NCBI GenBank assembly: GCA_029531795.1
Contig: JAPEIS010000001.1
Coordinates: 6,882,001-6,946,000 of the forward strand
Origin: Sclerotinia nivalis
Taxonomy: Eukaryota; Ascomycota; Leotiomycetes; Helotiales; Sclerotiniaceae
DNA length: 64,000 nt
Direction of reading: 5' to 3'
The translations under genes were made by a program, and so were the position numbers. Below are positions 45,583-57,295 of this stretch, one piece after another (the stretch's first letter is position 1; every line of letters begins with the position of its first letter). The notes below the pieces were generated by a model that saw only the letters and a program-made list of their open reading frames with translations, made no database searches and had not been told where the DNA came from.

Positions 45583-46602
45583 TTATATTGGCAAAATAGA
45601 TTCATCCTTTATAGTTGTTTTTGTTTTTATTTTTCTTTGTAGTGTTTTTGGTAGGGAATCGTTGTTACTTTCGATTTCGATTGATTTTGCGAAGATCTTT
45701 TTAATCGGGATCGAAGGGGTCTTTATTGATTGCCTAGTTTGATGTATTTGGTTGGGGATATCAAAAACTATTTCTAATGTAGTTGTATCGTAATGGCGAG
45801 GAGGTTCGTTATCAAAACGATTGGAAATCATACGAATTTCTTCTTCCTTGTATTTTCTAAAAAGGTTGTAAGGTATTATAGTGAGCCCTTTATTTTTCAT
45901 AAAGGAAAGGGTATAGAAGGGGCGGGGAATATCTTTTTTTAAATTTATAAACTTTTGTATTCGTTTTATATCGATTGTGATAAGTTTCGGAAGTCTATTT
46001 CCTTTGCTTTTTCCTTTGCGATTGTATTGTTGAAAACGTTCGATGATGGTAGTATTCAGGGCTTGATATATATTAATATTGTTTGTTGTAATGATTACAA
46101 TATATACGAATTTGAATATAAAAATAGCATTCGTTTGCTATTTCGAATAAGCTTCGATAAACAATTTTAAAGTTAATGTTTTGTTTTCTGTATAGATTGT
46201 TAACCTTTTCTGCAAAAATTCGATATCGAACTTCGCTTGTTTGTTTTTGTTGACTATTTCGATGAATTTTGTATACTTTTTGTCCGTATCTTTCTTTATT
46301 ATATTCAATTGTTTATAAAATTGTTGTGTTTTTTGGAATATATTAAAGCAATGAACGAAATCTTTAAGGCTGGTGTTTACTTGTATAATCTGTATTTTGG
46401 CTATATCGATTATTTGAATTGTATCAGTAATAGATATATCTGGGTGATTTTCGATGAAATCGATAATGTTAAAGAAATGGATTTCTTTATTGTTTGAAGA
46501 TGCGATTATTTGGGAGCTTTTCTTGTGGGTAGAAGAGTAATAAATAGTATTCTCTTTTTGCTTTGGTATTATTGATATATCAGACTTCGAAGGGGGAGAC
46601 AT
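45583..46602 (-). pseudogene. Gy4 third open reading frame, unknown function
   Basis: I do not recognise this protein. From ATG at 46,602 it reads 339 codons to TAA at 45,583, with a single in-frame TAG at 46,138-46,140, far fewer stops than the neighbouring pol. About 20 Gln codons survive. The first 40 residues are Ser/Thr/Lys-rich (MSPPSKSDISIIPKQ...). Residues 45-150 look helical and charged, with a possible coiled coil (FQKTQQFYKQLNIIKKD, FDIEFLQKRLTIYTEN). The last third is basic with Pro (NRLPKLI, IPRPFYTL, RKIKTKTT). No membrane segment or zinc knuckle is seen. It lies after the chromodomain, in the same orientation as pol, behind a pyrimidine-rich leader, so it may be a separately expressed accessory gene. 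Captured host gene or element-specific protein are both possible. Confidence 0.7.
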
Positions 46603-46919
46603 GAAGGGAGAGGAACGATTATTGATGGGATTGTTCGAAAATGAAGCTACAGAAGCTTTTTTGAACGAATTGAATAAACTATTCAGAAAATTTATAATAA
46701 AATAAATGTTTTTAGATAAATTGAATCAGTTTTTATTTAGATATACAATTATAGTATATTGAATAGAATAGAAATGAAGAAGAAGAAAAGCAAAGTAAAA
46801 ATTGAAATAAGTAAATAAACAAACAACAAAAAAAAACAAAAACAATAAACGAATTTTCGAATGAATTATAAATTGATTGAAACCTTTTTTTCGAAAGAAG
46901 GGAGAATAGATAAATAATT
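46603..46919 (-). promoter_or_regulatory. Pyrimidine-rich leader upstream of the Gy4 third frame
   Basis: On the minus strand this interval is rich in T and C (TTTGTTTTTTTTTGTTG, TTCTTCTTCTTC) and ends CCTCTCCCTTC directly before ATG. Such tracts precede many fungal start codons. That it acts as a promoter or 5' UTR is inference. Confidence 0.45.
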
Positions 46920-49900
46920 CTATTTAATTGTTCTATTTATAGATTTGCTATCTGCAAATTCGTTGTAATCATTATCACCATTCTTCCAAACTTTTATCCA
47001 TTCAAGAAGGTGATTAAAAGGCTTTATAGTTTCAGAGTATTGAATATGAAACTTTTGTATTTGTATAGAGCATATATAATATCGGAATAGTAATATCATA
47101 TAAAGTTGTTGTTGTATCTTATTCATTTTATTTTATATTGAATTTATCTACGAAGAAGCTTTGAAACTAGAATTTGCTGTATTTCGAATTCTATATCGAC
47201 AATAATTATAATGGATGGAGAAGGATCGTTACATTATTCGAAAACAAAATTTGCTATAGCTTTTCATAATTTATCAAGGGAAAAGATCTTATATATATTT
47301 ATACTTTCTGGAAGATTCAATCGATATAAATGATTTACTTTCTCGAGAATACAGTATAGTTTTGTTATCTGTAGATCGAGTTTACAATTAGATTATTCTG
47401 TAGTGAAATTCCTAATAGTAATATATATTTCATTTTTTATCTGGAAATCGATCGATTTTTGATAACGATTGATATCTTTCATCTTCTTTTATTATACTTT
47501 GGAAAGAATATCCTTGGTTATCTTTCAAGCTTTATATATACATTTGGAGAAGGTTTATATATTAGTATAATTCAACTTTTCTGTAATTGTATAAAGGGCG
47601 TTGGAAAGGGGTTTATTTCAATCGAAGAAAGTAATTGGAAAATATTCATTTTGAAATTCGAAAAAGGATATTCTTAAGCTTTTGTAAGGTATAATGAGTT
47701 GTATATAGTTTATCATATATAAGAGTTTCGATCAATTGTTTTGATAATAATTAATATATAATCGGAAATGCTGATCCAAGTATTGGTTCATAATTTCGAT
47801 TTGTCTATCTGTTTGAGAATGATAAATTATGGATAGCTTTAATTTAACATTTAGGATTCGTATAAATTCGTTTCAAAAGCTGGATATAAATTATGGGTTT
47901 CTATTGGATATAATAATAATTGGGGTATCTTTCCAATGATAGATATAGTTCAGGTATATTAAAGTTATTTCTTGGATAATTGTAATATGATAATAAGGAA
48001 TGTATATTGATTATTTCGATAGTTTGTTGATAATTATAAAAATGTTATTGTATTTATATTTATTCTTTGGAAAGGATTTGAAATTCATTGATATATTGGT
48101 TTATGGTTTGATAGGGATAAACAAAAAATGTAAAAAACCAAATATTCGGTCTCTTGGAATATAATAATTGTAGCAAGTGATATAATTATCGATATATTGA
48201 TTGATATAATCAATTATTCTTTTCCAAAAATATTGCTTTTTTATAATCAACTTCGTTTTGGTTTTATTAGAGTAAATTGAGGAGATTTGGATATAGGTTT
48301 CTTTTATAAGATTAATACAAAGACTATTTATATCAGGTATAATTAATTGGTCTTTGTAGAATAATAAACCATTGTATATAGAATATCCTTTTTTCAAATT
48401 AATTGTCAAATCGTATTTCGATTATATCGATAAATGTATACGATTAGTTTGTAAAATACGATTTATAAGATTTAGTTCTTCTATTTCAATAACTAGAATC
48501 GTAACTATCTCTTTTTCCTTTATACTGAATTCATATAATATCTTTTTGTCAAAAACTTCTAGTAAAAATAGAGTTTGAATATATTGTTTAGAATATACTA
48601 TTTCTTATACTTTCATTTCCTAATTGCAACGATTAAATATATTTGTTATTATATTATTAATTTTTGTTCAATATAATATTTTGAATTAAAAGTTTGCTAG
48701 AATTTCAGATCATCCGATCTGCTATTGATTTAATGTTTTCTTTGTTATAAAATATTCCAAAGCTTTATAATCTGTTACAATTTTTATATAATAAAAGAAT
48801 TCAATAAATTCCGCTCTTTAAATTTTGAAGGTTTTAATAATAATGAATATTTCTTTATCGAATATTATATAATTCATTTCAACTAGAAGTATTGTTTTAG
48901 TAAAGAAAGCAATAGAATACCATTGATTATTATTGTATAATTGAGAAAATACTCTTTTGATAATATTATCTAATGTATCGATTTCGATTATAGTTTGTAA
49001 ATGTGATTGATAATACTTCAGAATAGAGATTTAGAGTATTATTTGTTTAAGATAATCGAAGATAACGATACAATTGTTGTTCTATATATATAAAGAATCT
49101 TTTTTTGTCAGATTAGTGAACAAACAAACGATTTATTTGAAATCTTGAATAAAGCGTTTATAGAAGTTATAAAATCCTAAAAAGAATTATACTCCTTTAA
49201 CATTTGTAAAAGTTTCCCATTTTTTTACAATTTCAATTTTCTTTGAATCTACTTTTATTCCTTCTATAAAGATAATGAATTCAAAATATTTAATTTTTTT
49301 GATATTGAATTTATATTTATTGATATCGATCTGTAATCCAGCTTTATAAAGGCAATCAAAAACTTGTAATATATACATTTCATATTTTGTTTCGTTTTCG
49401 GAATAAATCAAAATATCGTTTAGATAAATTGTATAGATTATATCTAAAAGATCGAAAAAAACATCATTTATATATTATTAATAAATAATAGAATCATTGA
49501 TTAATCCAAAGGGCAAGATTTTACATTTATAAATTCTGTATCATGTTCGGAATATAATCAGATCTTCGAAATCGGAATATATACGAATTCAGTAGAATGC
49601 TTGTTGAATATCTAATTTCGTGAATATCTTAAATTTGAAGATATATATTAAGATTTCATCAATCAATAGTAAAAAGTATTTGTTTCTTTTAATAATAGTA
49701 TTGAATCATCGAAAATCGATACAGAAATGTAAACTATTATTCGGTTTGGAAATAAAAAATATTGGTGTAGTGAATAAAAAGGAATTAGTTTTAATGAAAT
49801 CCTTTTTTAGATTATCGATAAGGTATTTTTTAACAATTAAAAGTTCTTCCGAAGATATATTGTAAATAGAGCTAATCCTAAATTGGGTATCTAATAGAAT

Positions 49901-50930
49901 TTCGATTTTATAATTGTACACTATATATTAAGATAATTTATTGGATTCCTTCTTTGAAAAAACTTCGAAATAATTGTAATATACTTAAGAAATTCTTTGA
50001 AGTAATTCTTGAAGTTCTTTATCATTAGTATTCCTTATTCGATCCTTCAATATTATATTAATTTTGTAAATGTTAATGGAAAAAATGGTATTATTGTAAT
50101 AATGATTATATATTTTGAAAACTTTAGTAGAGATCGTAATGATATCGATAACAATTTAGAATAAATAGTTTGATTGATAGTATTCAGAGAATAGTTTATT
50201 TAGAAAAGCAAAACGATTAATTGATTTGATTTTTACGAAGGGGGACAAATTATAACTTTTGATACCTTCGAAAGGAAGCAAAAATGATTTTGTAGATGAG
50301 TTTTCTTTGAATTCCATTTCCATCTATCGAAGATTAGTATGTAAATCCCATTTATACTTAATAATGAATTTAATTAATAAAAGTGAAGATTCTATATAAT
50401 TGATTTCGAAGAAGATATTACAATGTTGTATATCTTCTTCGATTTCGGGATTGGATAGTGGTTTAGGGGTTGAAAGAGATTTTCTGGAAAGAATAATATT
50501 CTTCGAAAAGTATAGAATGGATAGTAAATCTTTTGGCTATACTAATTGATAGTTGAAGGACCGGAGTATTATATTATAGGTTTTGAATTATAGATCTTCA
50601 ATAATGATATCCTTTTTTATCTCAATTAATAGAAAAAGGGTTTGAAAAAAGATTCTATTGTTCAATCGAAATATTAAATAGATAGAATAAATGACGGCAA
50701 TATCTTATCGGCCATTATATCCTTGAATAGGGATAAGATTGTTCAAAGAAGTAATGGGGATATTAGTATATTGAGAAAGTTGATATACAAAACGAGTGTT
50801 AATAAGCAAATAAATAAGGATTTTAGTATTTGCTAATATAGAAAATCGGATTTGGAAATCATAAGTTAAAAGGTAATAGAGAAGTAGAAAACTGTTGTTA
50901 TTTATGAGGTTCTGTAGGTTAATATGTTTG
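46920..50930 (-). pseudogene. Gy4 pol remnant (RT, RNase H, integrase, chromodomain)
   Basis: Reverse transcriptase starts near 49,921 (IEILLDTQFRISSIYNISSEEL, then FFISKPNNSLHFCIDFR). It has YLND in place of YLDD at 49,426-49,415, then the frame 49,411-49,187. RNase H remnants lie at about 48,900-48,600. The integrase has an H2C2-type finger at 48,409-48,101 (DNYITCYNYY), a core at about 48,000-47,700 (HSQTDRQIEIMNQYLDQH) and a C-terminal part at about 47,330 (LEKVNHLYRLNLPESINIY). The chromodomain (about 47,200-46,922) is in two frames: FEIQQILVSK, then LLEWIKVWKNGDNDYNEF. Stops occur roughly every 20-100 codons. Confidence 0.85.
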
Positions 50931-52330
50931 AGATTATATTGATAATTTTGAGAGGAGACTTTTTTAAGGATTAATCCTTTTTTGATTTATATGAATCGGA
51001 ATCGGGAATTTCTGAAATGGTTTTTTTGTTTTTAGAGGTTGTATCAATTTTGTAGATATTGGGGGGGTATATATAATCTTTAATTTAATTGGGGGTTTTA
51101 TATTTAAAGCAAAAGGAGGATGAGATAGAGAGATGAGATTTGAAATTCGGAATAAACTTAGGGGTAGTTGATTTTTCTTTTCCGATATGTTTAGGTTTGG
51201 TATTTTTATATAAGGGAGTGGAGTTTTTAGAGTAGTTGTTAGATAAAGAATTCTTTCGAGTTTGATTTTTGGTTAGTATAGTATATTTTTGATTTATTAT
51301 ATGTATCTTTGTATTTATATTCGTTAGATGATTTATATAATTCTGGAAATCGGAGTAAAGGTTTATAATGGTTATTGTTGTAGTTTTTAGTGAGAAAGAA
51401 AGTTTCGAAATGAAATTTTTTCGAAAGGAATCTTTTAATTAATCAACTTTTGTTGTGAGTTTCAAGAATTGTATATAGAATTAGTAGAAAGTTATAGTTC
51501 TTATTTGTAGAAATCGGAATTCGTTTATAATTAGTTTTTGTTGATTAGATATAAAGTAAATGGAGTTAAAGTAATCTAAGATATTTTGGTATATAATAAA
51601 TTCTTTTCGGATCATTTTCGGTTTTAGATGTTGTTATATGTTATCAGTAGTCTATCGGAAGATAATGCGAACTTTTGTATCTTCGTTCAAATAGTGATCT
51701 GTATTATTCAAAAGTTTTCCTTTTGTAAGGAGTCTTTATGATTCGAAGGAAGAATTGATTTCGTTGTTGAGGAATTCAGGGTTTTTCATTTTTGTATTAA
51801 ATCTTTTATAGGAAGATATTATAGATATTGATTTTCTTTCAATAATAAAGCCTTCTTTGCTAGATATAATAATATCGGGATTCTCAATTTGTTGAAAATA
51901 TTGTTGATATATTTTGGAACGAAAGGGAGGTTTATTGTTATCAATATCAAAAGATTCATTTTGTATCAAGCTAGCTAAAACGAAATGAATCTAATCTAAT
52001 TGTTTTAATATAATTTGGTTTTGAGTTCGGATTTCTTGATTTTCTTTTTGTAGATTTTGGTAAATTGTTGTTTCGGTTACAAAGGGAATTGATTCTCTTT
52101 GAGTTGGTAAATACGAAAACGGGCTTATAGTTGCCGTTTTATTGATTTTTGTATCAAATTCAAAATCTTTTTTTTGTTTGATTTGATTGATTTGGGTTTG
52201 TAGTTCTATTGTAGCGATTTCCTTAATTATAAATTGAAGGGTGCGAGGTTTCTTCGATCGAGTAGATATAGCGGTAATACCGATGGAAATTCGGAAAGAT
52301 TAATCGGAATAAATGTAAAAGTTTCGTTAG
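50931..52330 (-). pseudogene. Gy4 gag remnant
   Basis: The longest piece is 51,969-51,736 (MIQNESFDIDNNKPPFRSK...). A Cys-poor remnant near 51,115 (SSSFCFKYK) sits where a zinc knuckle would be. It lies between the 5' LTR and RT. Identification rests mainly on position, as the sequence is strongly degraded. Confidence 0.5.
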
Positions 52331-52424
52331 TTCAGTGATCTCGATGAGTATAACTAATTAGATACTCTGGTTTTTTTTAGGGGATATTTTGTCTTTCTTA
52401 AAAGGGCTAATGAGTTTGTTATAA

Positions 52425-52669
52425 TATAATAATGGTTTTAATTCAAGGTATAATAGGATGAATCAATTAATCTATACTAAAGAATAACAAACTGTTATGC
52501 AAAAGATAATGAAGTTGAGTCTTTTATGATCCCTTCGGAAGGGACCATAAACCTAAGCGAATACAGAGTGAAATAAATGTAAGACAATCCTAAGGCATTT
52601 TGGTCCTTTCGGAAGGGACCAAAGAATACAATAAAGAATGGCCTAAGGCATTAATACAGGATCGTCACA
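52425..52669 (-). repeat. Gy4 5' LTR (245 bp)
   Basis: The + strand begins TATAATAATGG, which equals TGTGACGATGG after C/T and G/A changes, and ends GGATCGTCACA. Both hairpins are present, with G:U-type pairs. Confidence 0.9.
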
Positions 52670-53222
52670 GATCAAGATGAAGCATTTCCTACTTTACCGA
52701 GGAATCTATAACTTCGAAGAAATCTTCTATTTGTTCCTGAAGTATATATAAAAATTCTATAATTTGCTATAGATTATTATATTCGATTATAGAATTTAAT
52801 TTATCTTTAACTTCTGGAAGTATATCTATAAACAACTAGATATTGTTTCGAAGCTATTGATAATTTATCATTTTGAAATTGATGAATAAATAAAAAAAAC
52901 GAATATAATACTCGAATAATACTTTTGCTTATATATATTCTATCTATAGGACAATTGATCCGAATAACTATCGATCACCGAATTCTCGATTAATTTTGTC
53001 TAATCTGAAAGCTTCTATCTATCGCTATTTTTTATCAATTACAATTTCCATCCTTGAATGGGTTTTGAATTCGTTGTACTTTCCGATCACCCTGGAGTTC
53101 TGAATGCTGAAGAATTCGTCAAGAAAATAAAATCGATTATCGATCATTTGAAAACCGAATTGATTGTTAATCAAGTTTGCTATTCAAAGAATACCGATTC
53201 TTATTGTTCGTTTACATATCGT
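52670..53222 (+). pseudogene. Second Gy3 copy, integrase fragment right of Gy4
   Basis: It continues 44,903-45,284 and matches 35,020-35,283 plus 43,921-44,200 of the first copy without the Gy2-2 insertion, so it is the empty site for that event. It breaks off near 53,222 after NTDSYCSFTY, where Copia sequence starts. Confidence 0.8.
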
Positions 53223-53370
53223 TTAATGAGCTAAAGGAATATATATCGTTAATTTTACTCAACTAGAAGCTATATATTCATTATTCCGCGTTGTTCAGGT
53301 TATTAATCCTTTTTCGGAAGATATTGAATTCCTGAATAAGATCTTTTCTTGACAATTCCAAAACACTATT
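53223..53370 (+). pseudogene. Copia RT C-terminus, left part
   Basis: The frame AKGIYIVNFTQLEAIYSLFR, then VVQVINPFSEDIEFLNKIFS and QFQNTI, is a Copia segment between RT and RNase H. The sequence is cut by Gy2-3 and resumes in frame at 62,141 once one CTATT is removed. Confidence 0.75.
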
Positions 53371-53503
53371 AGATACCGTACCAAAAAGGAGGCAGGTAAC
53401 GTGACTCCAAAAGGGTCTATATAATCATTCCAACTCAATCTAGTTTAATAAAAAATGCGCAACTTCAATTTATCATTTTGTATCCGTTTCCGTCGTGTTT
53501 ACT
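53371..53503 (+). repeat. Gy2-3 5' LTR (133 bp)
   Basis: AGATACCGTACC to GTTTACT, followed by GATGACCTATGTAGGG, which with the final T is close to a TGG-type primer-binding site. Confidence 0.92.
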
Positions 53504-54226
53504 GATGACCTATGTAGGGATCTATAGATATCTAATTTATTGTTAGTATCTCTCTGTTTGTAGATTCATACTTTATTCTTTCTTCGAAAAACTATCTTTT
53601 GAATTTTCTTTTTAGGGTTGTTGATTGGTATTATAAACCTCAACAATTCGATCACTTCAAGGAAGCAAAACAGAGTTATCGTAGTATAGACTCGTTGTCC
53701 GTGGAATTACCAATTTGTATGTAGAATCCCCGATTTTTGATTTGCTTAAAGTATTGATCCTTTGTTGTATCAAAACATCCTTTTTCAGAGATCTTAATCT
53801 AGTATAGTAATCGCATTTTTAGGAATAAATTTAGTGCCGTTTTTCTATCAAAATCTTTAATCTTTCGATATCGAATTTCCTTTTGACTTCGAATCTTCAA
53901 AATATTCATACTTTTTATAGTTGAAAAGTAAAAGATTCAATCTGGAGATCGATTCCGAAACCTATTCCAGATATCGATAAGTTGTTATTTGTTTTTATCG
54001 ATATCTTTCTGATTTTGATTTACAAGAACGAATATATTATATACTTTTTATTGAAGAACTCCTCTTTTCGATTTATAATCCTTCAGAATCTTTACGAATA
54101 AGACTCTTAGGATTTGAAATACATTTTTCATTGAACTATTTGAAAGAATTCAATTCGTTTTTTATTATATTTTCATTTCTTTTTTTCAATCTTTCCAATT
54201 CGAATCTTCAAACTACAAGTATATCG
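53504..54226 (+). other. Gy2-3 leader and probable gag N-terminus
   Basis: Similar to 35,417-36,150. Stop-rich, without a start codon I can defend. Confidence 0.5.
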
Positions 54227-57200
54227 ATGTTCGATGATGTTAAAGTTGAAGAGCTTTAGAATAAGATCAATATCGATTTAGTATTTGAATTCGATTATTG
54301 TAATATATTAAGTTTTGTATAGTTAAATACGATCAAAACAATTGTTAAACGAATTATTAGAGATCTAATTTACAAACCATTTGTTTTTTTCATTATAGTT
54401 CAATTGAAATTTAAGGGAAAAGCTCAAATCTAGACCAATAACCATACCGATTTCAAGATTATCTTTGAAGATACCGAAACAGTTATTCAGGAAAACGAAT
54501 TCGTTTTTATTAAGGTTTTTCTAAACTGTTATTCTTTTCATGATGACGAAAATATAGCTCAGAACGTAATGGATTCAATGAATTCGTTTGTTCAAGCTAA
54601 AAACGAAACTCTTGAGAAATACTATTTACGAGTAAAGGATATTCAATACAATATAGGATTCAAGGATATTCCTGTTTTTGAAAAAAACCTTGATGTTATT
54701 AATACAATTGTTCAAGAAAAGCTAGTTCTTAATTTTGTCAAAAGTTTAATCGATTTAATTCTTTGTAATCATTTTATTTCCAATAATACTATCTGTCGAT
54801 CTTTTGTCGAAAGTTATTATACGATTCAGAGTATTAAAAGAAATATGGAGCTTTAAGATTCATTTATAAACGATAAGATTGTTAAAGAATTTACAGATAG
54901 TATATCCAATACCAAATCTAAAGGTTTTATTAAAGAATAGAAGCTTGAAGTTTTTTTTCAATAATTAAAATCGAAATCTATTTTCAAAAAGGATAGTTCG
55001 GAAGGAAACTATAATTCTAATAACTCTCGAAATCAAAATAGAGATGGAAATAATAATCGCAATAATAATAATAATAATCGATAAGAACAGAACAATAATC
55101 TTCAGTAGATCTCCAATCAAACCTGATAAGCCAATTTATCGGATCCAAAAACTTCAAAATATTCTATTGTGAATGGTATAGAAGAATATGATCCAAGTAA
55201 GAAACCTTTCTGCTTTGATTGTAAAGAATATGGGTATTTTAAATTTGAATGTACTAAAAATCCTTTACCAATATGGCAACAAACAATTCTCTATATTATG
55301 ATTTTATTTAAGAGTATTATTATTAGTAATCTTTCTTATATTGTTATAGGAGATTGGTTTATAGAAAAATCTAGTACCAATCAAACCGATATAATTAGTT
55401 CGAGAAAAACAGATCGAATTCGTATCAATTATTATAGGAAACCAAAAGTTGTTAAAGATATTCCTTTTCAGTTGAATAATATCTATAATTCAGATATTAC
55501 TTTTTATAATATTATTCCAGATAACGAATTCGATAGTTTTTCAGATTATTTAGATCAAGGATTCTTTAATAATTCGATTAATTTTATATAAATATTTAAA
55601 CAAGGTTTTATTGAAGAAATTAATTCAAATGATATTAACGATAAAGAAGATCTTAAAAATGAGATTACCTTTTATATAATTGTTTTACAACGAAAGAGAT
55701 TTTGTTCTATTGTTTTATTAGAATTTGAAGATATTTGTCTTTTTTTTCAATTATAGAAAGAAATTCGTAAATAAAATAAAAACCTTTTTATATCTTATAT
55801 TTGTAGTCGAAGTAAAAAAACTATTCCTTGGGTATTAATAGTATTTTCATAATCATAAGTTTCTATTTCTTTTTCAGAAGTTCGTTAAATTGAGTTATTA
55901 TTGCTGGAAGTTCGATTATTTATTCTTTTTTTAAAGTATATAATATCTATTAACAATTGTAAGGGATATTTTAGAGATTCTAAACTACTTTTCAATATCG
56001 TTGGTAGACAAGGATAAGGATTAATGGATTATAAGATGTTTATATAATATTTTATATTAGATTTTAAAGGAATTAATTTTTTAAATTTTTGCTAAATCTT
56101 TTTGGATGTTGTTAAATACTTTAGATACCTTATTATTCGAGAAAACTCAGTTAGAAAGAAAAAATCAATAATTATTCATGAATTAAAAGTTTCTTTAGTT
56201 CTTTCAATTTCAATTCAGAATAAAGATTAGGGTAATCCCGGTCAAAATAATCAATTTGATCAATTTGGTCAATTTGGTTAATTAAATCAGAATTCAATTA
56301 TGAACTTAAATCTTGAACTAGTATACCCAACTCGATATAGATTTATTCAGAATCATCTGATTCATCTTTCTCTTGATCAAATTCGATAGTATTTCCTTTA
56401 TAAATAGAAGGATCCTAAATACAATCTATCAAGTTTCAGTGCTTTCTTCAAGAACGATCGACAAGTGATTGGTTTAGATAAGATTAATGTTATAGATTAC
56501 CCAGTTATTCCGATCATTATTTATATTGCAAACAAAGATCGTCCTTTCCGAATTAAGGGAATATATATTTTGCCAGGATTATCTCCAATAGAGATCATCA
56601 TAGGCAAATCCAATTGTATTGTTGATTAAGGTTCTGATGGTAATATTGTTTCTCCTACTTTCGTTAATCATTTAGGTTTATATCGATATAAGATTCAATC
56701 AAATAGCAATATTTCTATGGGAGTTGCTAATGGAATTGATATAGATCTGAAAGAATATATAATTATTGATCTTGTAGTCGAAGGAGTTCGATAAGTTATT
56801 CATGCTTTTATTTGTTCTGATAAGGAAAATAATCCTAATAAAGATCAGAAAACTCTTTTATTAGATCTACCATAGCTTTATATAGTCAAAAATTATATTG
56901 ATATCTTTAATTCTACCCTTTCTATTGAAGATGAAGATTTAAACAAAAAAAGAATACTTATTCAGATTCCGAAACTCAAATAATCCTTTTTTCATCAATT
57001 CATTCTATATCCAGCCGATCCAAAATATCAAACAGCTATCTTAAATGCTGAAATTTCGATGAATTTTGAAATTGCCAATAGAAATATTGATAATTTTGTA
57101 TCCAAAATCAAACCGATTCCAAAAACGGTACAATTTGAAGATCAACAAGAATCTAATTCATCAGAAAACTCTTCCGATTTAACAAATTTCGAAAAAGTAT

Positions 57201-57295
57201 TCGAAGAAGTATCTGATTCCTTTTCTGAATCTATTTCAGAATCTCAAAATGATTATTCAGATTTAGATAATTCACAAAACTTTTTAAACTCTTGA
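54227..57295 (+). pseudogene. Gy2-3 gag-protease
   Basis: One frame throughout. ATG 54,227 is a possible internal start. The capsid part is open at 54,569-54,856. The zinc knuckle at 55,211 reads CFDCKEYGYFKFEC, with His changed to Tyr. The protease-like region has CIVD-stop-GSDGNIVSP near 56,610. The C-terminal acidic part (57,059-57,295) ends NFLNS and TGA at 57,293. A TTTAAAC heptamer lies at 57,283-57,289. Stops elsewhere replace mostly Gln. Confidence 0.85.
57283..57289 (+). promoter_or_regulatory. Probable -1 ribosomal frameshift site (T TTA AAC), Gy2-3
   Basis: In register with gag, followed by TCT TGA. The -1 frame continues as pol (LNFQYNSKLLSFFSKI...). Position and spacing are identical to Gy2-2. 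Confidence 0.75.

Larger units (their letters stand above)
45285..52669 (-). mobile_element. Gy4, full-length chromovirus with an extra gene, GATCA target duplication
   Basis: LTRs of 245 bp lie at 45,285-45,529 and 52,425-52,669. GATCA occurs at 45,280-45,284 and 52,670-52,674, and the host Gy3 sequence is continuous once Gy4 is removed. Order on the minus strand is gag, pol with a C-terminal chromodomain, then a separate frame before the 3' LTR. Confidence 0.95.

Noticed and set aside
47459..47677. Hydrophobic + strand frame inside Gy4
   Set aside because: Lies opposite the Gy4 integrase C-terminus, whose motifs are readable on the minus strand.
45285..52669. Envelope gene in the Gy4 third frame
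   Set aside because: No signal peptide, transmembrane segment or glycoprotein-like Cys pattern is visible; the frame is hydrophilic and helical.
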